Shown here: positions 1-10,357 of the stretch, one piece after another
Numbering within the stretch: the first letter of the stretch is position 1
How the letters are laid out: each line of letters opens with the position of its first letter
Origin: an uncultured Arenicella sp.
GTDB lineage: Bacteria > Pseudomonadota > Gammaproteobacteria > Arenicellales > Arenicellaceae
Assembly: GCA_947499305.1 (NCBI GenBank)
Contig: CANMNN010000015.1
Span: forward strand, 1-64,000
Direction of reading: 5' to 3'
Length of the DNA: 64,000 bases
Translations under genes and position numbers: made by a program
The notes under the pieces: model-generated
What the model saw: only the letters and a program-made list of their open reading frames with translations
Told to the model about the DNA's origin: nothing
Database searches by the model: none

Positions 1-3000
1 TGTAGAAAGTCATTCGAAACAACTTCAACGTCATCAATTACTAAAATACTGCCATCATCTGAGGTCGTTCTAAATACATAATCGCCCGCTGTAGTGATGT
101 TTATAAAGCCTTGGTAGATGTAACCAAAGTTGTCAACGGCATTGGATGCATCGGCAGGAAGCAGGCCGAAAGAACTAGTCGTTTGACCTGGGGCAGAGCT
201 TAGGGTGCCAGTCTCGATTTGAGTGACACTGGTAAATGCTCCGTTATAGCGCGCAAAGCTAACTGATCCGTTCGGTAACACCGCACCAGTATCAAGCGGT
301 GCTCGACATAAAAATACATCAACATTTGCAAGATCGAACTCTTCGTCTTGTGCGCTATCGCTGTCGTTCTCATCAATGAATACTTCACCAGCGATAGAGC
401 CTGTTGCCTCTTCACGGATATAGCCAAAGTCAACGTCAATCTCATCAGCGCCCGCGATTGTGCGGTCAATGACATCAAGACCACTGGTAATATCGTAACC
501 AGCTAAACGCACAGCTTGGTCTGTAACCGCAACACTATAGTCCCCATCAGCTAAACCGGTAAAAGAATAGTTACCAACCGAATCGGTAGTAATGGATGCA
601 ACAACGCCGTCGCTAGTTGCAGGAACTCGAGATGCATTTACTAATAATTCTTGAAAGTTGATAATATTAGAGTTGCCAACACCGATATTCGTGCCCGTTT
701 TTTGCAAACGCACATATCGGCCAGTCACTCCTGCGAAATCAACAACAGGGTCACCTGTAAGTACGTTTGGAAGCGTAATTTCGGCATTCGCTACCGATTG
801 TGCAGCCGCGTAATTTGCCGCGTCAGAGCCACCTACCGGAAACGGAGTATCAGAGATAAGCACAGAAACACCCGCTAGCCTATCTTGGCAACAACCATCT
901 CTATTGAAAATTTTAATATCACCAATTGATTGAACTGAGCCTAAATCTACTTGCCACCACTCATTCGGGTTATCACCTGTGGTGTGGGCATACAAACCGC
1001 CATCAGGTATACCGTCATTCGCCGTATCAGCAAGAAGGGAGCCGTTAAAATTGGATGATTGCGAAGCTGTTCCTGCTTCAGCTAAATTAACTCGTCCATC
1101 AAGAATGTCGAGCCCACTAACGTCGCCTAGGTCCGACTGGTTAACCACGCCATTGCCATCGATATCAAAGCCACCATCCACGATAGCAATTCCGTTGACA
1201 ACGCCATCATCAGCAGCGGTTATTCGGCCGTCATTATTGATATCAACCTGACCGTTCAACAAGTCGTAGGCGCTCAATAGGTTTCGATCAATCAGGTCAA
1301 GCGTGACACCTTCTATACCAGGCTCGCCGGCGTCTTCGACGCCATCTTTGTCTGGGTCAATAAATACTGTGCCAGACAGGTTGAACACATTGGCTAAACT
1401 CGTGTAACCAAAGTCATTACCTACAGAGCTTTCACCACTAGCGAGGCTAATATCAGCTTGATCATCAACTATGCCTTCGGGATCCTCAGTTTGCGTGCCA
1501 CCCGGAGGTGTTACCACCACACGATACTCGCCGCCATTATTAACGTTGAACTCATATGAGCCATCAGGGCCGGTCAACACTGTGTCAACAGTAGTATCGT
1601 ATGAACCGTCGCCATTAGAGTCGAGCAACAAAGTAACAGTGGTACCGCTAATTCCGGCTTCACCGTCGTTTTGGTCTGAGTTGCTATCGGTATCAGCATA
1701 AACCGTACCTGAAATTAAGCCAGGTTGGTTATAGCCAAAACTTTCTTGAGTATCGGTTTGACCGCCAGCAACTGAAACTGTGTCAGATAAGGATGCCGCC
1801 GCTTCACCAGTGGTACCTAAATAGTTATGTAACCGGTTATCAACATCAGTTACTCCAATTACATAGTTGCCGTCAGGCAAGCCTGTGAAAAATACTTGGC
1901 CGTTTGCATCGGAAACAGTCGAGGCAACAACATCTGGTTGCCCGTTATTGTCAGCGTCATCAGCAATACCATCATTGTTAGCATCGTTGAACAAAGTTAC
2001 CGAGACACCAGCAATTGGCTGCTCGTCAGTATCGCGAACGCCATCGCGATCACTATCAAACCAAAATGCGTCGATGATCGTATTAGTATTAGCGGCATTG
2101 AAACCAAAATCGATATCAGTCACTACCGACGCTGTCGCGTTGATTGTGACGGGGTTGCCAACATAGCTACCCTCACTTTGTGGCCCAACTGTTGGCGTGA
2201 AGCCACTTAACTCTGGGGCGCTAGGGCTGATCGAAACAACATAATCATCACCAAATGGAACATCGGTAAACAGATAGTCTCCGTTCTCGTTTGTAGTTAC
2301 GGTCGACACACCTGGCACAGGATTACCATCGCTGCCCAGTAGCGTCAAAACTACTCCGGCAATGCCAGCTTCACCTGGGTCTTGTACGCCATCAGAGTTA
2401 GCGTCAGACCAAACTCGATCACCAATCGCTCCGGTATTCGTATTCGGAATATAACCAAAGTCAATCTCTTCAACCGTTTCGCCTGGTAACACTGATATTG
2501 GCCTCGGGTCGATGCCTTTTGCACCCGCGGTATTTTGTAGGCCCGTCGGTAACGTTGCGTCAACCACGTTAACAATATAGTCGCCCGGTAAAATATCAGG
2601 GAACGAATAATCACCGTTTGCATCGGTCACAGTTGTCGCGACTACGACACCGTCCAGAACAAGCTCTACTTGGGTGCCCGTGATGCCTGTTTCTTCAATG
2701 TCTAAAATGCCGTCAAGGTCTTCATCTAACCAAACTGTTCCAGAGAGAGAACTACGAATAACATAGCCAAAGTCTTGATCTAAGTTACTGATTCCACCCG
2801 GCAACGTCAATTGAGCCACGTTCGGAGTCAAGCCATCAGGATCTGCTGTATTGGTGCTTCCGACGGGAGGGTTCAACACCGTAATCGTGTAATCTTCGGT
2901 ACCGCTGGTCGCTGGAATCCCGCTGTCATTAGTATTGACAGTTACGCCGTCAGCCTCAAAGCCATCACCAAAAAGGTAATCTCCATCGGCATCAGTGGTT

Positions 3001-6000
3001 TCAATACGACAAGTTTCTGGAGTCGCATCATTGTCGTCCAAATCACCACAAATCTGCACATCAATTCCAGGCAGACCTACGTCTCCAGCATCAAAAATAC
3101 CGTTGGCATTGGTATCAGTGAAAATCTTATCGCCTACTAGAGCCGTCACAGCACAGTCATAGGTGAAATTTAGATTGTCGATCGCGCCACTCGCTTGAAA
3201 TTGATATTCAATTCGATTAAAGCGTGCCAATGAAACACCAGCAAATGCAGATAGCTCTTGAGCTGTAATTGAGTTGTCCATAATACAGACCTCCTCATCA
3301 CCCAATGCTGGGCAATTCGCAGTATTCTGCAAAAAGTCAGGAGTCGTACCGGCGCCGGTATTTACTAGATTATTGTGAGTAATAGTTACCGACACATTTG
3401 GAACAACTGTTGTATCAATAAACGTAAATGACGCCGTAGTTCCTTCAAAATCCACTAAAGTTGCACTAAATTCGGTCAGCGGGCGCTCGAAGGCAAAAAT
3501 CAAAGTACCACCAACAACGTCGTCTGGCACCAGACCGCCCTCACCTGTTCCCCCGGTATTACCGGGCTCTTGTACTATTAATGCATTACCAGTATTCGAG
3601 ACCTCTAAATCAGGGTCATTACCACCCGTGCCTGCCGTAGTATTGTAAGCCACAGCTTGATTCGTACCACCAATCGCTGAGATGGTAACGCCTTCATTTG
3701 GCGCAAGGGGGCTATTACTATTGTCAGCTCCGCCAGTTGTGTACTCTGAATTGAATATAATTGTGCTAGTCGCTGTGGCTAACGTATATTCATCAAACGT
3801 AATCGTTCCGGTCGGCTGAGCAGCTCCCGATGGGCATATACCCGGAGCCACAGTGCTTTGATAGCCAAAGTCTTGTAGATCATTCGTTTCACCGGCACTG
3901 ATAACGATTGTAGAAACACTATCACAGACGCTACATAGACCAACTTCGTTCGGGTCAATAGTCTGGCTAACGCTGCCAGGTGGACTCACTTGAACCGTAT
4001 AAGTGCCCGCGGGCAATAATCCAAAACCGTAATTGCCATTTGCATCGGTTAGGGTAGTAACGGCCACACCAGCACCCGCGCCTAGATCTACGCCTCCTGG
4101 AGGCGTCAGGGTCACAACAACCGATGGTATCCCAGAATCAAACAGAGGATCAAACTGACCAACCGTGCCAGCGACAGAGTTGTCAAAGAAAATTTTATCA
4201 CCAATAAAACCCATTGGCGCGTAGCCATCTATCCCGATAGAGCTAGAAACACCTGCAACCGCATTGATCGTACTTGGATCAACACCTTCAGTCTGCGCAT
4301 GATTTATTGGGAACTGTGCATCGGTTTCATCGACATTGGCTGTCGTAGGGCCTGGAGGCACAGAAGCGATGTAATCGCCATTGATGTCAGAGACAACCGT
4401 TTGCTGGTTGCCACTAGAATCAGTAATCACAACATCGACGCCGGCCAAATCAGGCTCACCCGTGTCTTGACTGCCATTTCCGTTAGTATCGATGTACAGG
4501 TGACCAGTGATGGTAGCGGGTTCGAAGTAGCCAAAATCTTGGTCTAAGTTTCCGCCGGCACTAGTCAAAGCCAATTGACTAAAGTTTGGCAAACCATTGT
4601 CTGGGTCTGCACTATTTATTTGGCCTGCTGGTGGGTTCAAAACCGTCACCGTATAGACCTCAGAGCCGTTAGAAACAGGCACCGCGATATCTGCAGGGTC
4701 AGCCGTTGCCCCATCCGGAGTGAGTAGATCACCGAATAAGTAGTCACCCTGACCGTCGGTTACTTCAACACGACAAGTATTTACGGTGGCATCGTCGTTA
4801 TCTAAATCGCCACATAACTCTACCTGAATTCCCGCTAAGCCTAATTCTCCGGCGTCTTGCAGGCCATTGCCATTTGCGTCGTTATAGATTCGGTCACCAA
4901 TTTGCCCACCAGGAACATCGTTGGAGTAGCCAAAGTCTTGATCGTTATTAATTGTTCCACCGGAAATAGAAACGGTTGAACTATTGTCGTTACCGCCATC
5001 AGGGTCTTCAGTTTGCGTACTGCCACTGGGTTGAGCCACGCTAACAACGTAGTTAGCATCTGGGAGGCCGACAAAACTATAGTTACCCGACGCATCAGTG
5101 AATTGGCTGATTGCAACGCCATTACCAAGGCCAAGATCGACGGTAGATGGAGGGGTCAGTGTGACAAGCACATTCGCGATACCTGGATCACCGGCACCTT
5201 GCACACCCGGTGTGCCATCTTGCTCTGAATAAACCGTGTCACCAATTGTGTTGCCACGGAAGTAACCATCGTCACCAGCGTCCACAGTTAAGCCCGCAAC
5301 CGCAGTTACGCTATTCGGGTCTGTGCCGTCAGTCTGAATAAAGTTCGATGGAAATTGAGGATCATTATCATCAATATTAACTTGCGTGTTACCAGGAGGA
5401 ACTTCGGCTGAGTAATCGCCATTGCTGTCGGTTGTAACTGTTTGAAGGTTACCGTTTGAATCAGTGATAAAAACATCTAAATCAGCAACGTTAGGCTCGC
5501 CCGGTTCTTGCACGCCGTTGCCATTAGTATCTAAATAAACATGGCCGACTAAGGTTGCAGGTATAAAGTAACCAAAATCTTGCTCTAAGTTGCCGCCGTT
5601 GTTGTTCAGAGAAAAAGTATTAACATTGTCACCGTCACCACCTGGGTCGTCGGTATTTGGCTGACCCGCAGGCGGATTCAATACCGTTACCTCGTAGGCG
5701 CCCGCTAAGCGGTTTTCAAAAAGATAAGCGCCGGCTGAATCAGTCGTTTGAGTTTGGCAAGAGGGGCTAGCTGTAATTTCGATATCGTCGATAAATACGA
5801 ACTCGTCACCGCCACGATACTGTGCGATCAAAAATCTTAAACGAACATTGCCTGCAAACCCAGTAGTGACAGAAAATGAACGAGTACCCGAAGTACCGTC
5901 AATCGCAGTACCTACGAGGGTATCTTGAGTTACAAATGCCGCACCATTTATAGAGGTCTGGACTGAAATGATATCGTTCGCTTCATAAGCGCCGTCATTG

Positions 6001-8546
6001 GCACGAAAATCGTAGCTAATATCAACTGAGTCGGTACCAAGCGAACTAAATTCTCGCGTTAGGTTAACCGCCGCGCCGTCGTCGTCGTTGAGTCGTAACT
6101 CAGTGCCGTCAATAAATATTTCACCACCGACAGGGCTGTTATTGTCGTTCGCCTCAATCCAATCAGAAGCCCATTCCGATGGATTGTTCGAGTAACTAAC
6201 AGCCGAAAATTCGTCGCCGGCAATTCGTGAACTGCTTATTAAGCACAATTCAACGTCTATATTTGCGATCCCCGGCTCGCCTGCATCTTGAATACCATCA
6301 CCATTTACATCTTGATAGATAAAATCCCCAACCCGACCGGTCGGGACGTTATTTTGGTAGCCAAAATCTTGGTCTAATCTACCTGAAGAATTTTCAATAC
6401 TTGGACTCGTCTGATTATCCAGTAGCAGCGCATCTCCGTTCGACACATCTGGATCAAAGGTTTGCACAAAACCAGAAGGTGCAACCACCTCAATCGTATA
6501 GTCACCATTAACCAAACCGGTGAATAGATAACTACCGTTAAAGTCAGTTTGAGTTGTTATTGCTTGGCCAGGACCATTACCGAGATTGACAGAAGGAGCT
6601 GGCGTCAAAATGACCGTTACATCTTCAATGCCAGGCTCGCCTGGATCGCGTAAGCCATTGCCATTAACGTCTTCAAAAACGGTGTCGCCAATAAAAGCAA
6701 CATCAGCACTGACAGAACGCACTGTGGTGCCTAAGTCAACGCCAGGCGCGCCGCCGCTCGCAGTATTAGGTGCCTGCCCCCATGCCGCCGCCAAAATTGC
6801 GTCGCTGCCATCGCAAACAAATGCCAACATACCACTCTGATCACCATCGGTATCAGCTGACACAGCATTCGGGGTATCTCGATCCTCGTCATACAAACGC
6901 GCACTATCGAGGCGCGCAAGTTCAAATGTATAGTCGTAGCTAAAGCCGGTATTTGGGTCAGTGTTCGGACCACCATCACCACTAACATCAACACAAATCT
7001 GATAGGCCGTATCAGTTGGATCCTTTAAATTGTCAGCAATTAACCATACCGGAGAACCGTTTTCGGTCGGGGTCGTGGTCGAAGGGTCATCACCTTCGGC
7101 GTAACCGACCTGAACAATGTTGCCCATTAAACGCTGTGAGGTTGACGCATGCCCCCAATCATTCGTAATCCCGTCGGCTAAGCCGCCCACCAAGCCATTT
7201 GCTTGATCAGTTACCGTGAGGGCGCCAAACGTCGCGGTAGTCGTGGTGAAAAATTTAGCTCCAGTGCCTTCAGGAATTACTTGAGAGACTGTTGAACGTG
7301 GGGGAACGTTTATCAGTGGCTGAATGCCAGCGGTCGTTTCCCAGTTTATTTCAATCGCTGCTGACGAAGGGTTATACAGATAAATAGTAGTCGGGTTCGC
7401 TGCACGTGTGGAAACGGGTTCATAATAAGTGTTACCTAACAATGCATCTGGAAACAAGGTAAACCAGCGAGAGGCATAGCCCGTGCATTCTTGGCCACTG
7501 ATGATGTTCGCCTGAACAATGTCTGATGAGACAATTCTAGCGCCTTGCCTCAAACCAACTCCTGTATCACCTGGCACTGAGTCATTGAGACCCGCAACTT
7601 CGATCGTTTCCCCACGGTTAATAATGACTCCATTAACGTCACCCGCAGCGACATTGGTAAAATCACCGTCACCATCGACATCAATCGAGACAGTTGTATT
7701 GTCATTAGCAGCCATGACCGTGATGCCGGTCCACTCAAACTCGAATGAGCCCGAATTCTCGCCAACCGGGACGGTAAAACTAGTGCCCCATTGTGCAATC
7801 GGGAATAGCTCAAACGCACCCGCGAACAAGGTCTCAGACCCGGCTGCCCATTGAGCGCGTGTAATATTGATTGTTTCGGTCGCAAAGATACGATCACCGC
7901 CATCAACACCATCTACAAGTCTGGTGCCGCCGCCTGTAATCGGGCGACCCGCTATTTCTAAATCATTGATTTGCGAACCAGGGTTGCCGGCACCGCCAGC
8001 AGTAATTATTTCTTCTTCGAAGACCACCACTTGGCCTTGTACGAGCACATCATCAGCATTAGTTGTAACACCCGGAGCTGCACCATTGCTTACATCGCCG
8101 TCTCCGTAAATACGAGTTGTGACACTTGCACGCAGCGAAGGATCAGCGGCGATGTCAGATAGCGCCAATGTTTCGTAACCCTCAACAGCACCTGTTAGCG
8201 GGTCATCTTCAAAGTGATCGATAACGATAATAGTGCCAGTTACACGCACTACAAAGTCGGTAATTGTATTAATAGGGTCTTGCGGGGCAAACGTTGTCGC
8301 ACCGTTGGCTATCCCACCAACACGACTTTGGAAGTCGGTGCCTGCTGGGCAGGTTGAACGAGTAATACCTTGGAGAAAGTTGAGAGTATTGTCTTCTGGA
8401 AACGGAACAAAAAACTCCTCGAATGCAAAACTCGATTGGGCGAATGCACTCAACATTGCGGCCAAAACAGTTTTACCCGTAAAATCGACCACACGATTTT
8501 TCAGCGTTTTTTCTTTGGCGATTGCGCCAACATACTTGCTCATCAT
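1..8546 (-). CDS. Giant secreted SdrD_B/CnaB-repeat protein, N-terminal part (C-terminus beyond left edge)
   Basis: The frame is open from ATG ATG at 8546/8543 to the left edge with no stop, so at least 2,847 residues are present and the C-terminus lies outside the window. An N-terminal signal peptide is visible (hydrophobic stretch ending SSFA at about residue 40). Residues 40-618 are a non-repeat region I cannot name. From residue 619 there are about fourteen SdrD_B/CnaB-like domains, each opening GD-x-(V/I)-(Y/F)-x-D-x-N-x-DG-x-QD-x-GEPGI and closing with a DFGY-type strand. Other modules sit between or inside them: a beta-sandwich-like stretch (about 5760-6250), another at about 3160-3850, dockerin-like DxDxDG calcium loops (about 1085-1280), an F5/8 type C domain (about 640-1084; WWQVDLG, GRYVRLQ) and a PA14-like domain (1-345). 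Likely a surface or secreted adhesin or matrix protein; ligand unknown. No clear Shine-Dalgarno sequence. Confidence 0.88.
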   Translation of the reverse strand, partial: MMSKYVGAIAKEKTLKNRVVDFTGKTVLAAMLSAFAQSSFAFEEFFVPFPEDNTLNFLQGITRSTCPAGTDFQSRVGGIANGATTFAPQDPINTITDFVVRVTGTIIVIDHFEDDPLTGAVEGYETLALSDIAADPSLRASVTTRIYGDGDVSNGAAPGVTTNADDVLVQGQVVVFEEEIITAGGAGNPGSQINDLEIAGRPITGGGTRLVDGVDGGDRIFATETINITRAQWAAGSETLFAGAFELFPIAQWGTSFTVPVGENSGSFEFEWTGITVMAANDNTTVSIDVDGDGDFTNVAAGDVNGVIINRGETIEVAGLNDSVPGDTGVGLRQGARIVSSDIVQANIISGQECTGYASRWFTLFPDALLGNTYYEPVSTRAANPTTIYLYNPSSAAIEINWETTAGIQPLINVPPRSTVSQVIPEGTGAKFFTTTTATFGALTVTDQANGLVGGLADGITNDWGHASTSQRLMGNIVQVGYAEGDDPSTTTPTENGSPVWLIADNLKDPTDTAYQICVDVSGDGGPNTDPNTGFSYDYTFELARLDSARLYDEDRDTPNAVSADTDGDQSGMLAFVCDGSDAILAAAWGQAPNTASGGAPGVDLGTTVRSVSADVAFIGDTVFEDVNGNGLRDPGEPGIEDVTVILTPAPSVNLGNGPGQAITTQTDFNGSYLFTGLVNGDYTIEVVAPSGFVQTFDPDVSNGDALLLDNQTSPSIENSSGRLDQDFGYQNNVPTGRVGDFIYQDVNGDGIQDAGEPGIANIDVELCLISSSRIAGDEFSAVSYSNNPSEWASDWIEANDNNSPVGGEIFIDGTELRLNDDDGAAVNLTREFSSLGTDSVDISYDFRANDGAYEANDIISVQTSINGAAFVTQDTLVGTAIDGTSGTRSFSVTTGFAGNVRLRFLIAQYRGGDEFVFIDDIEITASPSCQTQTTDSAGAYLFENRLAGAYEVTVLNPPAGQPNTDDPGGDGDNVNTFSLNNNGGNLEQDFGYFIPATLVGHVYLDTNGNGVQEPGEPNVADLDVFITDSNGNLQTVTTDSNGDYSAEVPPGNTQVNIDDNDPQFPSNFIQTDGTDPNSVTAVAGLTVDAGDDGYFRGNTIGDTVYSEQDGTPGVQGAGDPGIANVLVTLTPPSTVDLGLGNGVAISQFTDASGNYSFVGLPDANYVVSVAQPSGSTQTEDPDGGNDNSSTVSISGGTINNDQDFGYSNDVPGGQIGDRIYNDANGNGLQDAGELGLAGIQVELCGDLDNDDATVNTCRVEVTDGQGDYLFGDLLTPDGATADPADIAVPVSNGSEVYTVTVLNPPAGQINSADPDNGLPNFSQLALTSAGGNLDQDFGYFEPATITGHLYIDTNGNGSQDTGEPDLAGVDVVITDSSGNQQTVVSDINGDYIASVPPGPTTANVDETDAQFPINHAQTEGVDPSTINAVAGVSSSIGIDGYAPMGFIGDKIFFDNSVAGTVGQFDPLFDSGIPSVVVTLTPPGGVDLGAGAGVAVTTLTDANGNYGFGLLPAGTYTVQVSPPGSVSQTIDPNEVGLCSVCDSVSTIVISAGETNDLQDFGYQSTVAPGICPSGAAQPTGTITFDEYTLATATSTIIFNSEYTTGGADNSNSPLAPNEGVTISAIGGTNQAVAYNTTAGTGGNDPDLEVSNTGNALIVQEPGNTGGTGEGGLVPDDVVGGTLIFAFERPLTEFSATLVDFEGTTASFTFIDTTVVPNVSVTITHNNLVNTGAGTTPDFLQNTANCPALGDEEVCIMDNSITAQELSAFAGVSLARFNRIEYQFQASGAIDNLNFTYDCAVTALVGDKIFTDTNANGIFDAGDVGLPGIDVQICGDLDDNDATPETCRIETTDADGDYLFGDGFEADGVTVNTNDSGIPATSGTEDYTITVLNPPVGSTNTADPDGLTPNVAQLTLPGGISNLDQDFGYVIRSSLSGTVWLDEDLDGILDIEETGITGTQVELVLDGVVVATTVTDANGDYSFPDILPGDYIVNVVDATLPTGLQNTAGAKGIDPRPISVLPGETVEEIDFGYIPNTNTGAIGDRVWSDANSDGVQDPGEAGIAGVVLTLLGSDGNPVPGVSTVTTNENGDYLFTDVPFGDDYVVSISPSAPELSGFTPTVGPQSEGSYVGNPVTINATASVVTDIDFGFNAANTNTIIDAFWFDSDRDGVRDTDEQPIAGVSVTLFNDANNDGIADDADNNGQPDVVASTVSDANGQVFFTGLPDGNYVIGVTDVDNRLHNYLGTTGEAAASLSDTVSVAGGQTDTQESFGYNQPGLISGTVYADTDSNSDQNDGEAGISGTTVTLLLDSNGDGSYDTTVDTVLTGPDGSYEFNVNNGGEYRVVVTPPGGTQTEDPEGIVDDQADISLASGESSVGNDFGYTSLANVFNLSGTVFIDPDKDGVEDAGEPGIEGVTLDLIDRNLLSAYDLLNGQVDINNDGRITAADDGVVNGIAIVDGGFDIDGNGVVNQSDLGDVSGLDILDGRVNLAEAGTASQSSNFNGSLLADTANDGIPDGGLYAHTTGDNPNEWWQVDLGSVQSIGDIKIFNRDGCCQDRLAGVSVLISDTPFPVGGSDAANYAAAQSVANAEITLPNVLTGDPVVDFAGVTGRYVRLQKTGTNIGVGNSNIINFQELLVNASRVPATSDGVVASITTDSVGNYSFTGLADGDYSVAVTDQAVRLAGYDITSGLDVIDRTIAGADEIDVDFGYIREEATGSIAGEVFIDENDSDSAQDEEFDLANVDVFLCRAPLDTGAVLPNGSVSFARYNGAFTSVTQIETGTLSSAPGQTTSSFGLLPADASNAVDNFGYIYQGFINITTAGDYVFRTTSDDGSILVIDDVEVVSNDFL
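400..6689 (-). repeat. Array of about 14 SdrD_B/CnaB-like domain repeats within the giant protein
   Basis: Repeat starts, read on the minus strand, fall near 6689, 6329, 5546, 5243, 4898, 4505, 4202, 3134, 2742, 2423, 2075, 1710, 1373 and 410. Each starts with a calcium-binding-like DxNxDG loop and ends with a (D/N)xDFGY motif. The first seven follow an ordered pattern of three sub-types: the TLTPP type, the cysteine-bearing VELC type and the GH(V/L)Y(L/I)DTNGNG type. This indicates block duplication. The domains probably form a stiff stalk, as in other SdrD_B/CnaB proteins; that role is inferred. Confidence 0.8.
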
Positions 8547-9134
8547 TAGAACCAAACCCCATCGCCTAGTAGACGACCTAGAGATCAAAAAGCGCCCCAA
8601 ACATTGAGTGCTTCTGAATTAGCAATAGTTCATTCTCAACCAACCGAGAACGCAAACACCAGCCACAGCCAACCGCTAGGTGCTTAATTGCTCACAACAA
8701 AAATAAGGATCTATTTTTTAAGAAAAGATCCAACCCTCTATTCAAACTTAGCGCACGAATTCTAGCCTCGTAGCATTAGAAAAAGCCGAATAGAAACATA
8801 AAAGGAACATTTGCGTTTAGTTAAGCTTGGCCCAAGGCCTCGCGATACACAGCTACCCAAATTACGCAAACTGTATTACTCCTAGATGTATCAATAATAC
8901 CAACCCAGCCGCTTGTAACTCAAACCGTCAACCAACGATTTAACAGCATTATACATTTCAAAACGAACGCTTGCTTCTACCCAAAAGCGCACATGAGCAT
9001 GCACAAACCACCAGCTCGAGCTGATTCTACCAACCTGAGTGCCAAATTAGCACTGTTTTGGTTCAATTTACTTGAGTCAATTACAATAAATCGTTGATAT
9101 TGTACATTTTAAGTGAAACGTCCAACAAAATTCA

Positions 9135-9172
9135 TTGACCTAAAGTCGATACTTAGCGTTAGTTTAGGACAA
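9135..9172. promoter_or_regulatory. Inverted repeat between fba and the giant gene
   Basis: TTGACCTAAA (9135-9144) and TTTAGGACAA (9163-9172) are inverted copies matching at 9 of 10 positions, with an 18-base spacer. This could be an operator or an RNA stem. There is no functional evidence beyond symmetry. Confidence 0.3.
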
Positions 9173-9199
9173 TATTGCGCTAATCCTTCGCGCAAACAA

Positions 9200-9246
9200 C
9201 CTTTTCTATCAAAATTCAAGTAGGCCATACCAAATTTGACCTACTC
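9200..9246 (-). terminator. Possible fba terminator
   Basis: Arms AAGTAGGCC (9218-9226) and GACCTACTC (9238-9246) pair, allowing G-U pairs, 40 bases past the fba stop. On the minus strand the stem is followed by only a short T run, so it is a weak intrinsic terminator at best. Confidence 0.4.
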
Positions 9247-9286
9247 GAAGAGCAGAAGAAGTGTAGGGTGAGTTCTTCTAAAACAA

Positions 9287-10357
9287 CTACTTATTGCGAC
9301 CAATGCAGTTCAGGTCTGCGAACGACTCTTCCAGGCGAGTCACAAAGTACTCCTCAGCTTGGCGCAATACTTTACGTGGATCGTAGTATTTTTTGTTTGG
9401 CAGATCATCACCATCAGGATTGCCAATCTGCGTCGCAACGTATTCATTATACTGGGCGTAATAGTCCCTAACGCCAGCACTAAATGCCCACTGCATATCG
9501 GTATCGAGATTCATTTTAATCACGCCATACTCAATTGACTTGCGAATGTCGTCCTGAGAAGACCCTGAACCACCATGAAAAACAAAACTCACCGGCTTAG
9601 TACCTGTTTTGTCTATTTGGTCGGCAACATAGTTCTGCGAGTTTTTAAGTATCTCGACCGACAGCTTAACATTGCCCGGCTTGTACACACCGTGAACATT
9701 TCCAAACGCCGCTGCGACGGTGAAATTAGGGTTAATAGCCGATAAGCGCTCATAGGCATAGAACACTTCAGACGGATGAGTATAAAGCTTACTAACATCT
9801 ACATCTGAGTTATCCACTCCATCTTCTTCGCCGCCAGTAATGCCAAGCTCAATTTCCAAACCTATTTCAAGTTTGCTCATGCGCTCAAGGTACTTAGCAC
9901 AAACATCAATATTTTCTTCAATAGACTCTTCAGAAAGATCAAGCATGTGCGAGCTAAACAATGGCTTGCCATACCGCTCGTAATATGATTCTTGGTAATC
10001 AAGCAAACGATCAATCCACTCGATATTTTTCAAAGAACAATGATCGGTGTGCAAGATCACCGGCACACCATACATTTCAGCAACTTGATGGACATGCAAT
10101 GCGGCCGATATACAACCAGCTGCCGAGGCTTCAAAATTACCGTTTTCGAGGCTTTTACCAGCAAAAAACTGACCGCCCCCAAAAGACAGTTGCACAATAA
10201 CGGGGGATTCCACCTTTGCCGCCGTTTCCATAATGGCATTTACGGTAGATGTACCTACTGCATTGACTCCAGGCAAGGCATAGCCATTGGCCTTTGCATC
10301 TTCATAAAGATCGATTAATTGTTGGCCGTATACTACGCCCGCGGGAAATTTGCTCAT
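9287..10357 (-). CDS. fba: Class II fructose-bisphosphate aldolase
   Basis: This zinc-dependent cytosolic aldolase reversibly cleaves fructose 1,6-bisphosphate into dihydroxyacetone phosphate and glyceraldehyde 3-phosphate (glycolysis/gluconeogenesis). The 356 residues are collinear with E. coli FbaA (359). Visible family motifs are the HTDHC metal/substrate segment near residue 108, the EIELGITGGEEDGVDN segment, NVHGVYKPGN with a zinc-ligand His, FVFHGGSGS for phosphate binding, and the C-terminal PNKKYYDPR. The start ATG follows a good Shine-Dalgarno sequence (GGAGGAGAG, about 5 bases away). It stands alone: the next minus-strand gene upstream is 277 bases away. Nothing about it is unusual. 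Confidence 0.96.
   Translation of the reverse strand: MSKFPAGVVYGQQLIDLYEDAKANGYALPGVNAVGTSTVNAIMETAAKVESPVIVQLSFGGGQFFAGKSLENGNFEASAAGCISAALHVHQVAEMYGVPVILHTDHCSLKNIEWIDRLLDYQESYYERYGKPLFSSHMLDLSEESIEENIDVCAKYLERMSKLEIGLEIELGITGGEEDGVDNSDVDVSKLYTHPSEVFYAYERLSAINPNFTVAAAFGNVHGVYKPGNVKLSVEILKNSQNYVADQIDKTGTKPVSFVFHGGSGSSQDDIRKSIEYGVIKMNLDTDMQWAFSAGVRDYYAQYNEYVATQIGNPDGDDLPNKKYYDPRKVLRQAEEYFVTRLEESFADLNCIGRNK

Larger units (their letters stand above)
8547..9286. other. 740-bp gene-free stretch upstream of the giant gene
   Basis: No open frame here looks coding. It must hold the promoter of the minus-strand giant gene and the 3' end of the fba transcript. Visible structure: an AT-rich imperfect hairpin at 8707-8731 (arms GGATCT/AGATCC), a 10-bp near-perfect inverted repeat at 9135-9172, a TTGCGC/GCGCAA pair at 9175-9195 and a weak terminator-like hairpin at 9200-9246. 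I could not place a convincing promoter. Confidence 0.6.

Noticed and set aside
400-6689. CRISPR-like or satellite DNA
   Set aside because: The repetition is at protein-domain level (about 100 residues) with diverged DNA; there are no short identical repeats with unique spacers.
979-8607. Many plus-strand open frames inside the giant gene region
   Set aside because: They are low-complexity shadows opposite a single open minus-strand frame of domain repeats; none has a signal or domain of its own.
9175-9195. TTGCGC/GCGCAA pair as the fba terminator
   Set aside because: Six base pairs, and no T run on the minus strand; a hairpin at 9200-9246 is closer to the stop, though also weak.
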